64,000 bases of DNA from Euclidia mi. Lineage: Eukaryota > Arthropoda > Insecta > Lepidoptera > Erebidae. Where the stretch lies: the NCBI GenBank assembly GCA_944739405.2, contig OX123193.2:11044331-11108330 (forward strand), written 5' to 3'. Each line of letters starts with the position of its first letter. Position 1 is the stretch's first letter. Shown piece by piece: positions 31,415 to 41,120 of the stretch. Below the pieces are notes generated by a model. The model made no database searches and was not told the DNA's origin. It worked only from the letters and a program-made list of their open reading frames with translations. Both the position numbers and the translations under genes were made by a program.

Positions 31415-32248
31415 TGAAACGGAGGATCTCAGGTAGGATGTCGGGGTTCGAGAGAAACACTGCTAGGCTGAACAGGTTCTTTATTATGTCTCACTACCGC
31501 TTACATACAGTATGACCGAACTAGGTAAGCACTGGCCTGAGCTGGCTGGAGTGTAGACTCCTGCTGCTCTCCGACGCTCGCAGGGTAGCTGCTCGAAGGG
31601 TCGCCGATGAGCTGGCCAAGGTGCGCTGCGCAGGCAGCTCTGTGGTCGATGTTCAGGCTGAGCGGGTCTCAGGCGGTGCAGCCGATGTGGGTCGAGCGGT
31701 CAGGCTCAGGCGTCCGTGGCCTGGCTGTAGGAGCTCGTAGGCAGGAACGGAGGCTTGGGTGGCAGCTGGCTAGTAGTGGCACGGCGCCAGCAGCTCGTGG
31801 CTTGTAGCCCGTAGGAAGAACGTCAGGTGCAGTGAGCTCGTAGGGTGAACGTAGCCCGTAGGGTGAACTGGAAACAGCATAGAGAATACACAACAACCGG
31901 TCAGGAACAGGCTGTCCCTAGATCGGCTGTTATGCTTAGGAGACACAGATACTACAGACAGAACATATAGGCACACAGACAACTAGAATATGCTTACCCC
32001 CAGCGGGACAGTAGATAGGAAGTAGAATGTAGAATAATCGCGAGGTGTAGCGGCAGCGTTCCGATGTCTAGGGAAAGTGACCATTCTACGACGCGCACCC
32101 ATCTTATATAGGCATAAATCTATGACTCACAACTGCCTTTGGCTAGTGAATATGACCATATTTGGTAATATTGCGAACGATGTCTGGCTAAGCTGGCGTT
32201 AAGCGCCTGCGAGATATTATAACGCAATACGTGTAGTATTACGTTACA
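31415..32248 (-). repeat. Nested element 3' LTR
   Basis: 834 bp, TGAAACGG...CGTTACA on the plus strand. On the minus strand it begins TGTAACG. It has TATATAAG-like sequence on the minus strand near 32105, a possible core promoter. Confidence 0.95.
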
Positions 32249-32396
32249 ATACCCCGCTCTGTACAGCAGGATTTTTCGTGTCTAGACAAGAAAAATCCGT
32301 CTAACTAAGTCCTCCGAACTTCTGTAGACAGTGCTAAGTAGATAGTGACTATGAAACTCAAACTGCAGGTAGGTACAATGAAAGAATCTAGTTAGG
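32249..32396 (-). other. Nested element: PPT and short 3' untranslated region
   Basis: Minus strand AGAGCGGGGTAT precedes the LTR start, a good polypurine tract. A 9-bp hairpin (32269-32277 and 32290-32298) lies between the stop codon of the ORF and the tract. Confidence 0.65.
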
Positions 32397-34163
32397 TTAG
32401 GAATCAGTGTAGTTAATTAGTTTTAAATCTTTAATGTGCCAACTGCCAATAGATTTACCCGACGAATCCGCTAATTCGTATACTAGTGGTGACTTTTTAA
32501 CAATAATAGTACACTTGGTAAACTTAGGAGCTAGTTTTATGCCAAATGATTTGTCGTAGGTTCTTTTCCACACAGTATCACCCACGTTAAACCCCGCCGG
32601 TTTACGACGTAAGTTGTATGTGTGTGTATATAAAGTACCATTGTTTTGGTGTTTACGTGCGACACAAGTATCACACGAAGATATAAACTTAATAATGTCA
32701 GCGTGCATACCAGGCCAATAATAACGCTGCGCTAAACGTTTATACGTTTTAAAAATACCTAAATGACCCGCAGTGAGTTCCGAATGGTATTCTTTAATGG
32801 CGGTAGTTCTATCCGAGGTATGTAGGACCTCTTTCCAATCGAATACTTTACGCAGTGTACATTTCGATACCATATATCTATACAATTTATCATTCCTGAT
32901 AGAATAATTAGGGAAAGATGTAGGTGAGGTTTTACAGCCATTGTAGATTGTAGTATACCACTGATCCGAGGTTATAGTAGTCTCGTTATCAGTGTTAGTA
33001 TCAATAGCTGACACGGTAGCATTAACTTTATTAGGCAAGGAATTACTACGAGAGTAATTATTAGATAAAGAAACAGAGTTAATATAGTTTGGTAACAATT
33101 TAAATCTTTTCCAGAAGTCAATACCTAAAATTAACGAACTAGTGACTTCTGGAATTACGTACGCTTTTAAGTTATAAGTTTTATTTTCAAAAGTGGTGGG
33201 TAGGTTGATATAGCCGATCGGTGTCAAACGATGACCACCCGCCGATCGAAAAAATATAGTAGGGTTGTCACACTTATTCAAAGGGAGATTAGTTTGAGAA
33301 ATAATTTTTATATGAGAATTATTGCCCAATATAGTCACGGCAGAACCTGAGTAAAGTAAACCAGTAAGGGGTAGATTCTTAATGGTTACATTAACATAGG
33401 GTCGAAAATCAGTATTAGGTTTTTGATCTCGGGTCGCAGCCACAGAATGACTAGAAAAATACACTTTTAGAGTGTTCAGCCAATTTTTCCAGTCTTCCTT
33501 GTCAAAATATTTAGGTTTAGAAGATGTACAAACGGTAGGGTTTGTCATCTTATTTGACGAACGACGATCCGAATAAATTCGTTTTTTTGAAAATGATTTA
33601 TTTTTACAGGTAGGACAATTTACGAATGTGACATCCCTAAGGCCACACTTAAAACATATCGGATAACGTTCTCGCTTGCACGTCCCTAGTGAGTGATCAG
33701 TTGAACGGCAGCGCGGGCAAAATACACACCTCTTATTAGTTATTTTTGTAGGAACAGCTGATTTAGATATCATGTTGACATTATAGTGTTGTAGGTTAGG
33801 CACAGGTGTATCGTTCGGTTCGACATTTATAGATGCAACAGAAGCGTAGTTTTTTAGTTTAGACGGTTTATAGTACTGTGAATTATTATAGTGACCGTGC
33901 GTGTACTTTTTATTTATGTAAGCTAAATCAGGTGCTACTGTGTTAGACGTAGGGCAACTAGGTTCGTGAAATTGTGCACTTAAACACTGGAACCTCTCAT
34001 AGTTTAGACATAGTGTTTTTAGAGTGTCTATAGTGTCTACAGCCGTAGTACATGAAGCTAGTACTGTAGAATAACACGGTCTAATATTGTGAAGCAATAT
34101 ATTTAATTTTTCATGTTCGGTTAGTACCGTGTTCGGTGACAATCGCGCAAAAAGTTGGAACAT
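32397..34163 (-). CDS. Fused Gag-C / protease / integrase-end protein of the nested element (defective)
   Basis: 588 codons open from the Met at 34161-34163, but really the continuation of the gag frame that begins at 34979. Residues 1-60: end of the Gag core. 146-186: Cys/His zinc motifs (CPRCRSTDHSLGTC, CFKCGLRDVTFVNCPTC). 266-351: retropepsin with GLLYSGSAVTILG, where Tyr 271 replaces the catalytic Asp, and ILGIDFW. About 400-508: linker and HHCC zinc module of integrase (H460, H467, C497, C500). 510-588: integrase C-terminal module (GFNVGDTVWKR). RT-RNase H (between about 355 and 400) and the DDE core (at about 508) are missing by two deletions that both kept the frame. It cannot have protease or integrase activity; RNA binding is possible. 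Confidence 0.8.
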   Translation of the reverse strand: MFQLFARLSPNTVLTEHEKLNILLHNIRPCYSTVLASCTTAVDTIDTLKTLCLNYERFQCLSAQFHEPSCPTSNTVAPDLAYINKKYTHGHYNNSQYYKPSKLKNYASVASINVEPNDTPVPNLQHYNVNMISKSAVPTKITNKRCVFCPRCRSTDHSLGTCKRERYPICFKCGLRDVTFVNCPTCKNKSFSKKRIYSDRRSSNKMTNPTVCTSSKPKYFDKEDWKNWLNTLKVYFSSHSVAATRDQKPNTDFRPYVNVTIKNLPLTGLLYSGSAVTILGNNSHIKIISQTNLPLNKCDNPTIFFRSAGGHRLTPIGYINLPTTFENKTYNLKAYVIPEVTSSLILGIDFWKRFKLLPNYINSVSLSNNYSRSNSLPNKVNATVSAIDTNTDNETTITSDQWYTTIYNGCKTSPTSFPNYSIRNDKLYRYMVSKCTLRKVFDWKEVLHTSDRTTAIKEYHSELTAGHLGIFKTYKRLAQRYYWPGMHADIIKFISSCDTCVARKHQNNGTLYTHTYNLRRKPAGFNVGDTVWKRTYDKSFGIKLAPKFTKCTIIVKKSPLVYELADSSGKSIGSWHIKDLKLINYTDS

Positions 34164-34979
34164 AATTGATAAGTAGGTGATTATACCCTCAGTTTGCCCT
34201 TGAGTACGATTACGAATCTCGGCTAAAAGTTTATAATCATAGTCGTACGGTGTAAAATCAGCTGTGAGTTAACTAGCTAGTTCGTCCCATGTAGAAATGG
34301 AATTTTTAACACCGCGAAACCAGTGTAACGCATTACCAGTAAAAATTTCGGACGCATAATCGAATAATCTATTGGCAGGTAGATTTCTAACCGTCCTAAA
34401 TTCCGTCACGCGTTGTAGAAATTCACGAACGCAGCCTGTTCCGTCGAATTAGAGTTTCGATAGTTCGCTAACCCTCAAATGCTCACAGTGGACAGTTACC
34501 GGAGTCGACGCTGCCTGTGCAGGGGTTGAATCCGTGCAAGTCATCGTGGCTCCGACTTCCGCCGACGGAACATTCGAGTATTCTATCTTAGATAGCTCTG
34601 CCGACAGCATCCGAAAGCGTTCAGTCAGGTCGGATATTTTCTTGCCGTATTTAGGTTCGGATTTGTCTAATCTGCCCAATCTGTGGTAGACCTGGTTGTG
34701 CAAAGCCGTAGTTTGCTTAGCCAAGTTGTGGTCGTATAGCTCCTTAAGGGAAGAGATTCGCGAATCTAAATCGGTAACTGACAGGCTAGCTCCCTTGAAG
34801 TCGTCTGCTATGTCTAGGCCTGACTCTAGGATTTCGTCATTCGGAATCAGCTCGAGTAGTTTAGGTAGCTGCTTCCGTAAACCTAAAACAGAGGTAGCCG
34901 GCTCCTCTCCGTGAATAGCGACCTCGTAGCCCAATTCATTTTTATTAAGTAGAAAGTACTTGATAGGGTTAGTGCTCAT
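34164..34979 (-). pseudogene. gag: Nested element gag N-terminal part with two in-frame stops
   Basis: A true ATG at 34977-34979 opens 176 codons (MSTNPIKYFLLNKNELGYEV, coiled-coil-like middle) to a TAA at 34449-34451. The same frame then continues with Gag core motifs (FDGTGCVREFLQRV, LFDYASEIFTGNALHWFRGV), hits a second TAA at 34269-34271, and goes on (FTPYDYDYKLLAEIRNRTQG) into the ORF at 34163. The two stops are therefore point-type nonsense changes in an otherwise single reading frame of 34979 to 32397. Gag would package the RNA; here at most a short N-terminal fragment or a re-initiated C-terminal product is possible. Confidence 0.8.
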
Positions 34980-35368
34980 GATGATATAAAATAAGTATGA
35001 TAGAAAAGAACGTCAGTATATTACAGCCCTCCGTGTGCAATAGTTCTGCTTTACAAAGAAACTACGACGATTCGGTGTAAAAATGTAGACAATAGATAGT
35101 GACTTGCAAAAATAAAAACGGTTATTTCAAATTGCGAACAGTTACGTAGGGAATCGGTAGTTGAAATTTGAATTAGACAATAGTAAGATAACACATAATA
35201 GGTATACAAGAATAGAAACTAAAGATAGACAGCAATACACAGATACACACAAGTTAGATATTACGTACCAGTTCGCTGATGTCTGCACCTCCTCGTTTAC
35301 AAAGACTGACCTCCTAAACAAGAACAACTGCAGTAATTGGAAGTGAGACAAATAGAGTTGGGCGCCAC
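34980..35368 (-). other. Nested element leader and primer-binding site
   Basis: Untranslated leader. One base inside the 5' LTR end (minus strand, 35367 downward) is TGGCGCCCAACTC, which begins with TGG as expected of a PBS. The primer tRNA was not identified with certainty. Confidence 0.7.
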
Positions 35369-36202
35369 TGAGACGGAGGATCTCAGGTAGGATGTCGGGG
35401 TTCGAGAGAAACACTGCTAGGCTGAACAGGTTCTTTATTATGTCTCACTACCGCTTACATACAGTATGACCGAACTAGGTAAGCAATGGCCTGAGCTGGC
35501 TGGAGTGTAGACTCCTGCTGCTCTCCGACGCTCGCAGGGTAGCTGCTCGAAGGGTCGCCGATGAGCTGGCCAAGGTGCGCTGCGCAGGCAGCTCTGTGGT
35601 CGATGTTCAGGCTGAGCGGGTCTCAGGCGGTGCAGCCGATGTGGGTCGAGCGGTCAGGCTCAGGCGTCCGTGGCCTGGCTGTAGGAGCTCGTAGGCAGGA
35701 ACGGAGGCTTGGGTGGCAGCTGGCTAGTAGCGGCACGGCGCCAGCAGCTCGTGGCTTGTAGCCCGTAGGAAGAACGTCAGGTGCAGTGAGCTCGTAGGGT
35801 GAACGTAGCCCGTAGGGTGAACTGGAAACAGCATAGAGAATACACAACAACCGGTCAGGAACAGGCTGTCCCTAGATCGGCTGTTATGCTTAGGAGACAC
35901 AGATACTACAGACAGAACATATAGGCACACAGACAACTAGAATATGCTTACCCCCAGCGGGACAGTAGATAGGAAGTAGAATGTAGAATAATCGCGAGGT
36001 GTAGCGGCAGCGTTCCGATGTCTAGGGAAAGTGACCATTCTACGACGCGCACCCATCTTATATAGGCATAAATCTATGACTCACAACTGCCTTTGGCTAG
36101 TGAATATGACCATATTTGGTAATATTGCGAACGATGTCTGGCTAAGCTGGCGTTAAGCGCCTGCGAGATATTATAACGCAATACGTGTAGTATTACGTTA
36201 CA
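35369..36202 (-). repeat. Nested element 5' LTR
   Basis: 834 bp, almost identical to 31415-32248. Its right edge (36202) is followed by the duplicated tttg and then the RNase H end of the outer element. Confidence 0.95.
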
Positions 36203-36206
36203 TTTG

Positions 36207-38751
36207 GCACTATTGTTTGAAGATAACTGTCTCTTCCAGAAGCACTTTCCCATTTTCGACAAAGTAGTCCATCTTGTATTATTAGGCTGTTCCATAGCGC
36301 CCAATAACTTTTCGTCACGGTACTAGTATCAGCCACTTCACTCCATTCTGGCCGAAGGGAGTTATTCTTTAGACGCTCCAGTATCGGTTTCAAATCTTTA
36401 TCTTCTTCCTGGGATTTAATAACGAACTCCCTATTCCATCGCCCGTCGATGGTATCCGTTCTGATTACCTTGACGGCAGCTTCCTCTTTTCCTTCTTGTC
36501 GTACGCAATACTTGCAGCTCTTATCACAAGGACGTCTTGATAAGGCATCAGCATTACCGTGAGATTTTCCGCTACGATGCTCAACTTCGAAATCGTACTC
36601 TTGAAGTTGTTCAATCCATCGAGCTACTTGACCCTCACAATTTTTAAACTGTAAAAGCCACTTAAGCGCTGCGTGGTCCGTCCGGATCCGGAATTTTCTT
36701 CTGATTAGGTACTTTTTAAAATGCTGAAGAGTTTTCACTACCGCTAAAAACTCCTTTCGTGTGGTACAGTAGTTCCTTTCAGGTTTAGACAGCGATTTGC
36801 TAAAGTAGGCAATAACGGCCTCCTGGTCTCCTTGTCTCTGGGAAATAGTTCCACCAACACCCACATTGCTTGCGTCTGTGTCAACAACAAATTCCCCTTT
36901 GACGTCGGGATATGCAAGAATTGGCGCTTCACATAGACGCGTCTTCAACTCCTCGAAAGCAGTTTGACATTTTTCATCCCAATTAAATGGTCATTTTTGC
37001 TCCGTCAGCTCATGTAAGGGTTTTGCGATGCTCGAGAAATTCTTCACAAAACGTCTGTAATAAGAGCAAAGCCCCATAAATGAGCGCACCTGCGTCTTGT
37101 CTTTAGGCATGGGCCAATCTTTAACCGCCGAAATCTTGGCAGGGTCCTTCTCGATGCCTTTTTCAGAGACGACATGACCCAAGTAGTTAACTTGTCGCTT
37201 AAAAAATGATCATTTTTTAAGACTGAGCTTCAGATTTGCATTTCTCAATCTATTGAGTACACTTTCTAGCTTCGTGAGATGATCATCGAAGTCTCGTCCC
37301 ATTACAATTATGTCATCGAGATACACCAGACAAGCTTCCCCTAAAAGCCCGGCAAGGATGTGTTCTATTAACCTTTCAAAAGTAGCTGGTGCGTTGCACA
37401 ATCCGAAAGGCATAACATTGAAATGCCATAACCCTCTGCCCATTGAAAAAGCTGTCTTCTCCTTGTCTTTTGGGTCCATTTCCACTTGCCAGTAACCACT
37501 TTTTAGGTCTATTGTTGTGAACCACTTCATTCCGCATAACGTGTCTAACGTGTCGTCTATTCTAGGCAAAGGATAACTGTCTTTCTTGGTTACATCATTC
37601 AATCTTCGGTAGTCAATACAGAATCTAGTCGATCCATCCTTTTTCTTTACCAATACAACCGGTGAACACCACGGGCTAGTCGATGGCTCAATAACCCCGT
37701 TTTTCCTCATATCTTCAATCATATCCTCTACCTCCTTCTCTCTGGCAAAAGGTACACGTCGCGGGCGTTGACGGATCGGTTGTTCATTCCCCGTATTGAT
37801 GGTGTGTTTTACTACCCCTGTCTTCCCGATGTCTCCGTCGTCCTTTGAGAAAATGTCGACGTATTGTGTCAGCAATTTCTTTGCTTTTTCTGTTTCTATT
37901 TCTGTTAGATCGTCTTTGCAACCTTTCAAAACACTATCCACGTTAACGTTAGTCCCAGCCAAACTCTTGGTTTCCTGGCAGTTTCGTAACCAAGCGACTT
38001 CCACGGACTCTCCTATCTCAGAACCCTTTTTCAAAACTTTTTCTTCATCACTTAAATTTAGGACAGGTATGACAGCCATTTGTGAAGAAGCAACAACTAC
38101 ACATGCTGGCAACCATGGATCGTGATCTCCATTGTCTTCTATCATTATGCAACGTCGCTGACTCGAAGTGGCAGGTAATGTGACAGGAACAAATGTCTGT
38201 GACCTAGGTGCGAGCTTGCTCTCCTCGAGGCACAAAACCTTTCCCGTGCCTCCACCTCTCATTGGAATCTCCACATCTCCACACTTTAGGATACCACACT
38301 TAATATCCAATCTACATTGGTGATCTCTGAAGAAGTCTAGCCCAACAATGCCGTCGTCGATGATGTCTGCAATCAGTGCTTTTTGCCAATACAATTCGTC
38401 ACCTACTTTGAAAGCCACTATTTGCTCTCCCCTGACTGGGATGTGCTGGCCGGTAGCCGTTGTCAGTCGTGGTTGAATTGACTGTTTTAGAATCTTTCCA
38501 TTCTTCCTTATCAGGTGAGTCCCTATAACAGTTCGAGACGCACCGGTGTCCAAGGTCAGCAAACAGGTAACGCCATTGACCGCTCCATCAATGGTTAAAC
38601 TGTTCCCATCCGTGCTTTGTCGGATACAAACTTTAGGGGCTTTTCGTCTACCGGCCAGCGCTTGCCCCGCAGCCCTGGCTGGAATTAGTTTTCCTGGTCG
38701 TGTTCGGACGCTTGAACAGTAGCGTCAGTCTTACGTTTACGTTTCGGACAG
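36207..38751 (-). pseudogene. pol: Outer Gypsy pol: protease, RT, RNase H, two TGA stops
   Basis: The pol frame is -1 relative to gag and overlaps it from about 38751. It shows protease LDTGASRTVIG (near 38530-38560), RT with the FCIDYRRLNDVT and MPFGLCNAPATFERL blocks and an intact VYLDDIIVMG box (near 37300-37330), and the RT thumb (VNYLGHVVS near 37170). RNase H has VVDTDASNVGVGG (near 36885), FRIRTDHAALKWLL (near 36670) and HRSGKSHGNADALSRR (near 36555). TGA codons interrupt the frame at 37210-37212 and 36991-36993; otherwise it is open until the nested LTR. The stops look like single-base nonsense changes. Confidence 0.9.
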
Positions 38752-39899
38752 CTACTGCTGAAATGTCCTGGTTCCCTGCAGCTATAACATTTTGGGCCAA
38801 ATCTTCGCTCTGTTCGCTGCATTTCTGCGGCCACAATTCGGACTCGTCCACCCTTGTTGTCTCGACGGACAGCCTCCACTTCGAGAGCATGCGCTAAAGC
38901 GTCCTTAACGTTGTCATGGTGCTTCAGACGAACGGCAGACCTGACCTCATCGTCATAAATGCCATCAATGAACGCCTGGAGATGCATGCTTTGGACTTGT
39001 GCCGGGGGTGCAGACTGGTAAGCTTTTCCTACCATTTTCTCTACTTCTAGAGACCACTGCTGCAATGACTCGTTAGGGCGCTGACAGCGATTACGCAACT
39101 GAGCACGGAATACAAATTCCAAATGCGCCTCTCCATACCTGGACTCTAGAGCCTCGATGAGCTGTTCATATGTGGCGTCCTTCCCCACAGACTGTAGCAC
39201 TGATATTGCACCATCGCGTAAGGCCAGAGCGAGTGCAGTCTTGGCCTGCTCTCTGTTCCAACTGTTACTAGAAGAAGCGGCTTCAAACTGCATCCTGTAC
39301 GCCTCCCAGGATGATGTACCATCGAAAGAAGGCACTTTAAAATTACCAGCACCTGATGAGGTGACTGCGACTGAAGGGACGTTGGTCTTAATCCTCTTGA
39401 ACTCCTCCTCTATGCGGCTGTGCATCTCATCCGATACTGATGCCATGCGGGACTGCACCTCTTCCGACACTGCCGCCTTGCAGGACTGTATCTCTTCCTC
39501 TATAGTAGCCATGCGAGATTGCACTTCACCGATACACATCTCCATCTCGGTGATCTTACGAGCGTTCTCCGATATATAATGGCGAATCTCATTCTGGCTC
39601 TCCATCATCTCGCTAAGCTGAGATTGTAGCTGCTGCGAGTTTTCGTCGAGTCGAGATTCGAGTCGCTGCGAGTTTTCGACGAGTCGAGATTCGAGTCGCT
39701 GCTGCGACTGTTGGAATAGTGCAGCGAGGTCTGCCAGAGATAGCGGGTTAGCTGCGCTTGCGGACGTAAATACCCCTCCTTCGTAGCCACCTCCTTGCGA
39801 AGGAGCTTCCCTGCCCACAACTTCTGGATTAGAGTCGCCTTGTTCTTGAGCGGCAGCCCTCGCACGTGTCGTAGGCCCTTCCCTTGGCATGACTGGCAT
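38685..39899 (-). CDS. gag: Outer Gypsy Gag
   Basis: 404 codons from the first ATG (39897-39899); the frame is open a little further upstream, into the PBS, but without ATG. N-terminal third: Gln/Ser/Glu-rich coiled coil with near-repeats (SRLVENSQRLESRLDENSQ). Middle: Gag core of the retrotransposon type (FDGTSSWEAYRMQFEAAS, LRDGAISVLQ, LESRYGEAHLEFVFRAQL). C-terminus: one CCHC knuckle, CYSCREPGHFSSSC. It forms the particle and binds the RNA. It ends at TAA 38685-38687 and overlaps pol (-1 frame) by about 65 nt, so pol expression would need frameshifting in that overlap. Apparently intact, the only undamaged gene of the element. Confidence 0.9.
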   Translation of the reverse strand: MPVMPREGPTTRARAAAQEQGDSNPEVVGREAPSQGGGYEGGVFTSASAANPLSLADLAALFQQSQQRLESRLVENSQRLESRLDENSQQLQSQLSEMMESQNEIRHYISENARKITEMEMCIGEVQSRMATIEEEIQSCKAAVSEEVQSRMASVSDEMHSRIEEEFKRIKTNVPSVAVTSSGAGNFKVPSFDGTSSWEAYRMQFEAASSSNSWNREQAKTALALALRDGAISVLQSVGKDATYEQLIEALESRYGEAHLEFVFRAQLRNRCQRPNESLQQWSLEVEKMVGKAYQSAPPAQVQSMHLQAFIDGIYDDEVRSAVRLKHHDNVKDALAHALEVEAVRRDNKGGRVRIVAAEMQRTERRFGPKCYSCREPGHFSSSCPKRKRKTDATVQASEHDQEN

Positions 39900-39910
39900 C
39901 CTTAATCCTT

Positions 39911-39932
39911 CCAATCCCACTTCTGACACCAA
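39911..39932 (-). other. Outer Gypsy primer-binding site
   Basis: Just inside the 5' LTR the minus strand reads TGGTGTCAGAAGTGGGATT, complementary to a tRNA 3' end of the type ...TCCCACTTCTGACA-CCA. This fits a tRNA-Leu primer from general knowledge of insect tRNAs. Confidence 0.75.
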
Positions 39933-39933
39933 T

Positions 39934-40787
39934 TGTTACGGACGGGGTAACGGGATTGGAAGGAAACACCGAGTAGCACTGATGACACTTTATTCGACTT
40001 CACACACGACGCGCCGTTTAATTTCGACGCGGACAGCACCAACACAAGCGTCTTTTGCACTGCACTTTTCAACGCACTTCACTGCACTTTACTGCACTAT
40101 GCTTTCACTTCACTACTTCTTCTTTCTTCCTTTTACTTCTTCCTTTTCTTCTTCACTTTACCACTTTTCAACTTAAACTGGCGCTTAGCGCGTCTACACC
40201 GCCTTATATACCCCTAAGAATGTTCTAGATCTACTAATTTCGATTGTCTTTTCGTTATTCAATTGTTTTTCCATCTCCTGTCTCTTTTTAACCTTTCCAT
40301 TCCTTCTTGAATTTCCTAGAATTTTCTAATCTTTATTCGAAATATTTAAATTTGTGTTTCCATCTCCTGTCTCTTTATAACCTTTCCATTCCTTCCTGAA
40401 GTTTCTAGAATTTTCTAATTTTTACTTGAAATATTTAAATAATCTTTTAAATATTTGACAAATATTCATAAACATTTTCCAAATTTCATAAAAACCATAA
40501 TCCACATAACAGTTATGACTGGGATTTGAACCCACGCCTTCAGAACGTGAAAGGAATGTGTTATCCGCACGGCCATCGCCTTGTTGTCAATGACTGGTGA
40601 ATTTGGCGAACACTTGACAGAGTGTATACGTCATCGAACTAAAAACTCATTTCCAAATAATAAAATAGTCTTCAAACCTCTTTACTAATAAATTATTGTG
40701 GTTGATGACCGGATAGTTTGTCGTGTAGACGTCAGAAGTCCTTGGCAACGATAGTGATGACAGCTTGGCATGACACCGGCCGTCACA
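39934..40787 (-). repeat. Outer Gypsy 5' LTR
   Basis: 854 bp. It contains a local duplication of a 'tttccatctcctgtctcttt' block (near 40270 and 40358) that the 3' LTR lacks, and fewer 'cactgcactt' units. Both ends match the 3' LTR. Confidence 0.95.
40513..40580 (-). other. tRNA-like sequence inside the 5' LTR
   Basis: Same 68 nt as 30037-30104, with a consensus B box. In this LTR it lies upstream of or in the promoter part and might act as a pol III promoter or simply be a fossil SINE head. Confidence 0.6.
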
Positions 40788-41120
40788 ATATGTTCAAGTG
40801 TGATAGCCATAGAGCTTTTATACATGTTTTATACAGCCTTGAATGACATATGCCGAAAAAAAACTTATGCTATGTCGATGTTCAGCTAGCTGGAGTGAAA
40901 GCCGTGTCGAAGATAAACTGCAATTTTTATTGCTACAAAATATTATTATTGTGAAGATTATTACTTTTAGACATCAAAAAAATACAATAGTTTGTAGTGC
41001 CGTCGCGTCGGATGTAAAAGCCGAATGGGACCTATATTGACCGAAAATGGTCAAAAAATATCTTTCCACCGGTAAGTCATAATAAGTAAAATTGTACATA
41101 TCTGCCGTAATAATTCTACA
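40788..41120. other. Right flank of the Gypsy element; no gene
   Basis: No recognisable domain. It begins with the duplicated atat. Possibly the older host or repeat sequence that the Gypsy element entered. Confidence 0.4.

Larger units (their letters stand above)
31415..36202 (-). mobile_element. Nested Ty3/Gypsy-type element, internally deleted, very young
   Basis: 4788 bp with 834-bp LTRs (31415-32248 and 35369-36202), flanked by tttg at 31411-31414 and 36203-36206. It lies in the integrase region of the outer element, same strand. The LTRs differ at about three positions by eye (31418/35372, the caC/caA near 31531/35485, and t/c near 31775/35729). The body encodes Gag, zinc knuckles, protease, the integrase zinc module and the integrase C-terminus; RT, RNase H and the integrase core are missing. 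It must therefore have been mobilised by proteins of another copy. Confidence 0.93.
29490..40787 (-). mobile_element. Full-length Ty3/Gypsy retrotransposon, with a second element nested in pol
   Basis: Direct LTRs at 29490-30311 and 39934-40787, flanked by a 4-bp duplication (atat at 29486-29489 and 40788-40791). Minus-strand order is 5' LTR, PBS, gag, PR-RT-RNase H, integrase, PPT, 3' LTR, the Ty3/Gypsy order. There is no env. Pol has two in-frame TGA stops and is split in the integrase by the element at 31415-36202. The two LTRs are nearly identical apart from two duplication-type indels, so this insertion is also young. Confidence 0.95.

Noticed and set aside
31607..31982. Open frames inside the nested LTR (and the identical ones at 35561-35936)
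   Set aside because: They occur in both LTR copies, on both strands, with low-complexity Gly/Ser/Arg/Trp-rich composition and no domain. They are chance frames in a GC-rich LTR.
35142..35414. Minus-strand frame starting MFLSNPDILPEILR, also seen at the start of the integrase frame near 31460
   Set aside because: The shared start is LTR sequence; the two frames differ as soon as the LTR ends. It is not a duplicated gene.
36991..37212. Recoding of TGA as an amino acid in the Gypsy pol
   Set aside because: TGA is a normal stop in insect nuclear genes and both look like single-base nonsense changes in an already disrupted element.
39899..39932. Gag start upstream at 39932
   Set aside because: That codon is TTG and overlaps the primer-binding site. 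The first ATG of the frame is at 39897-39899.
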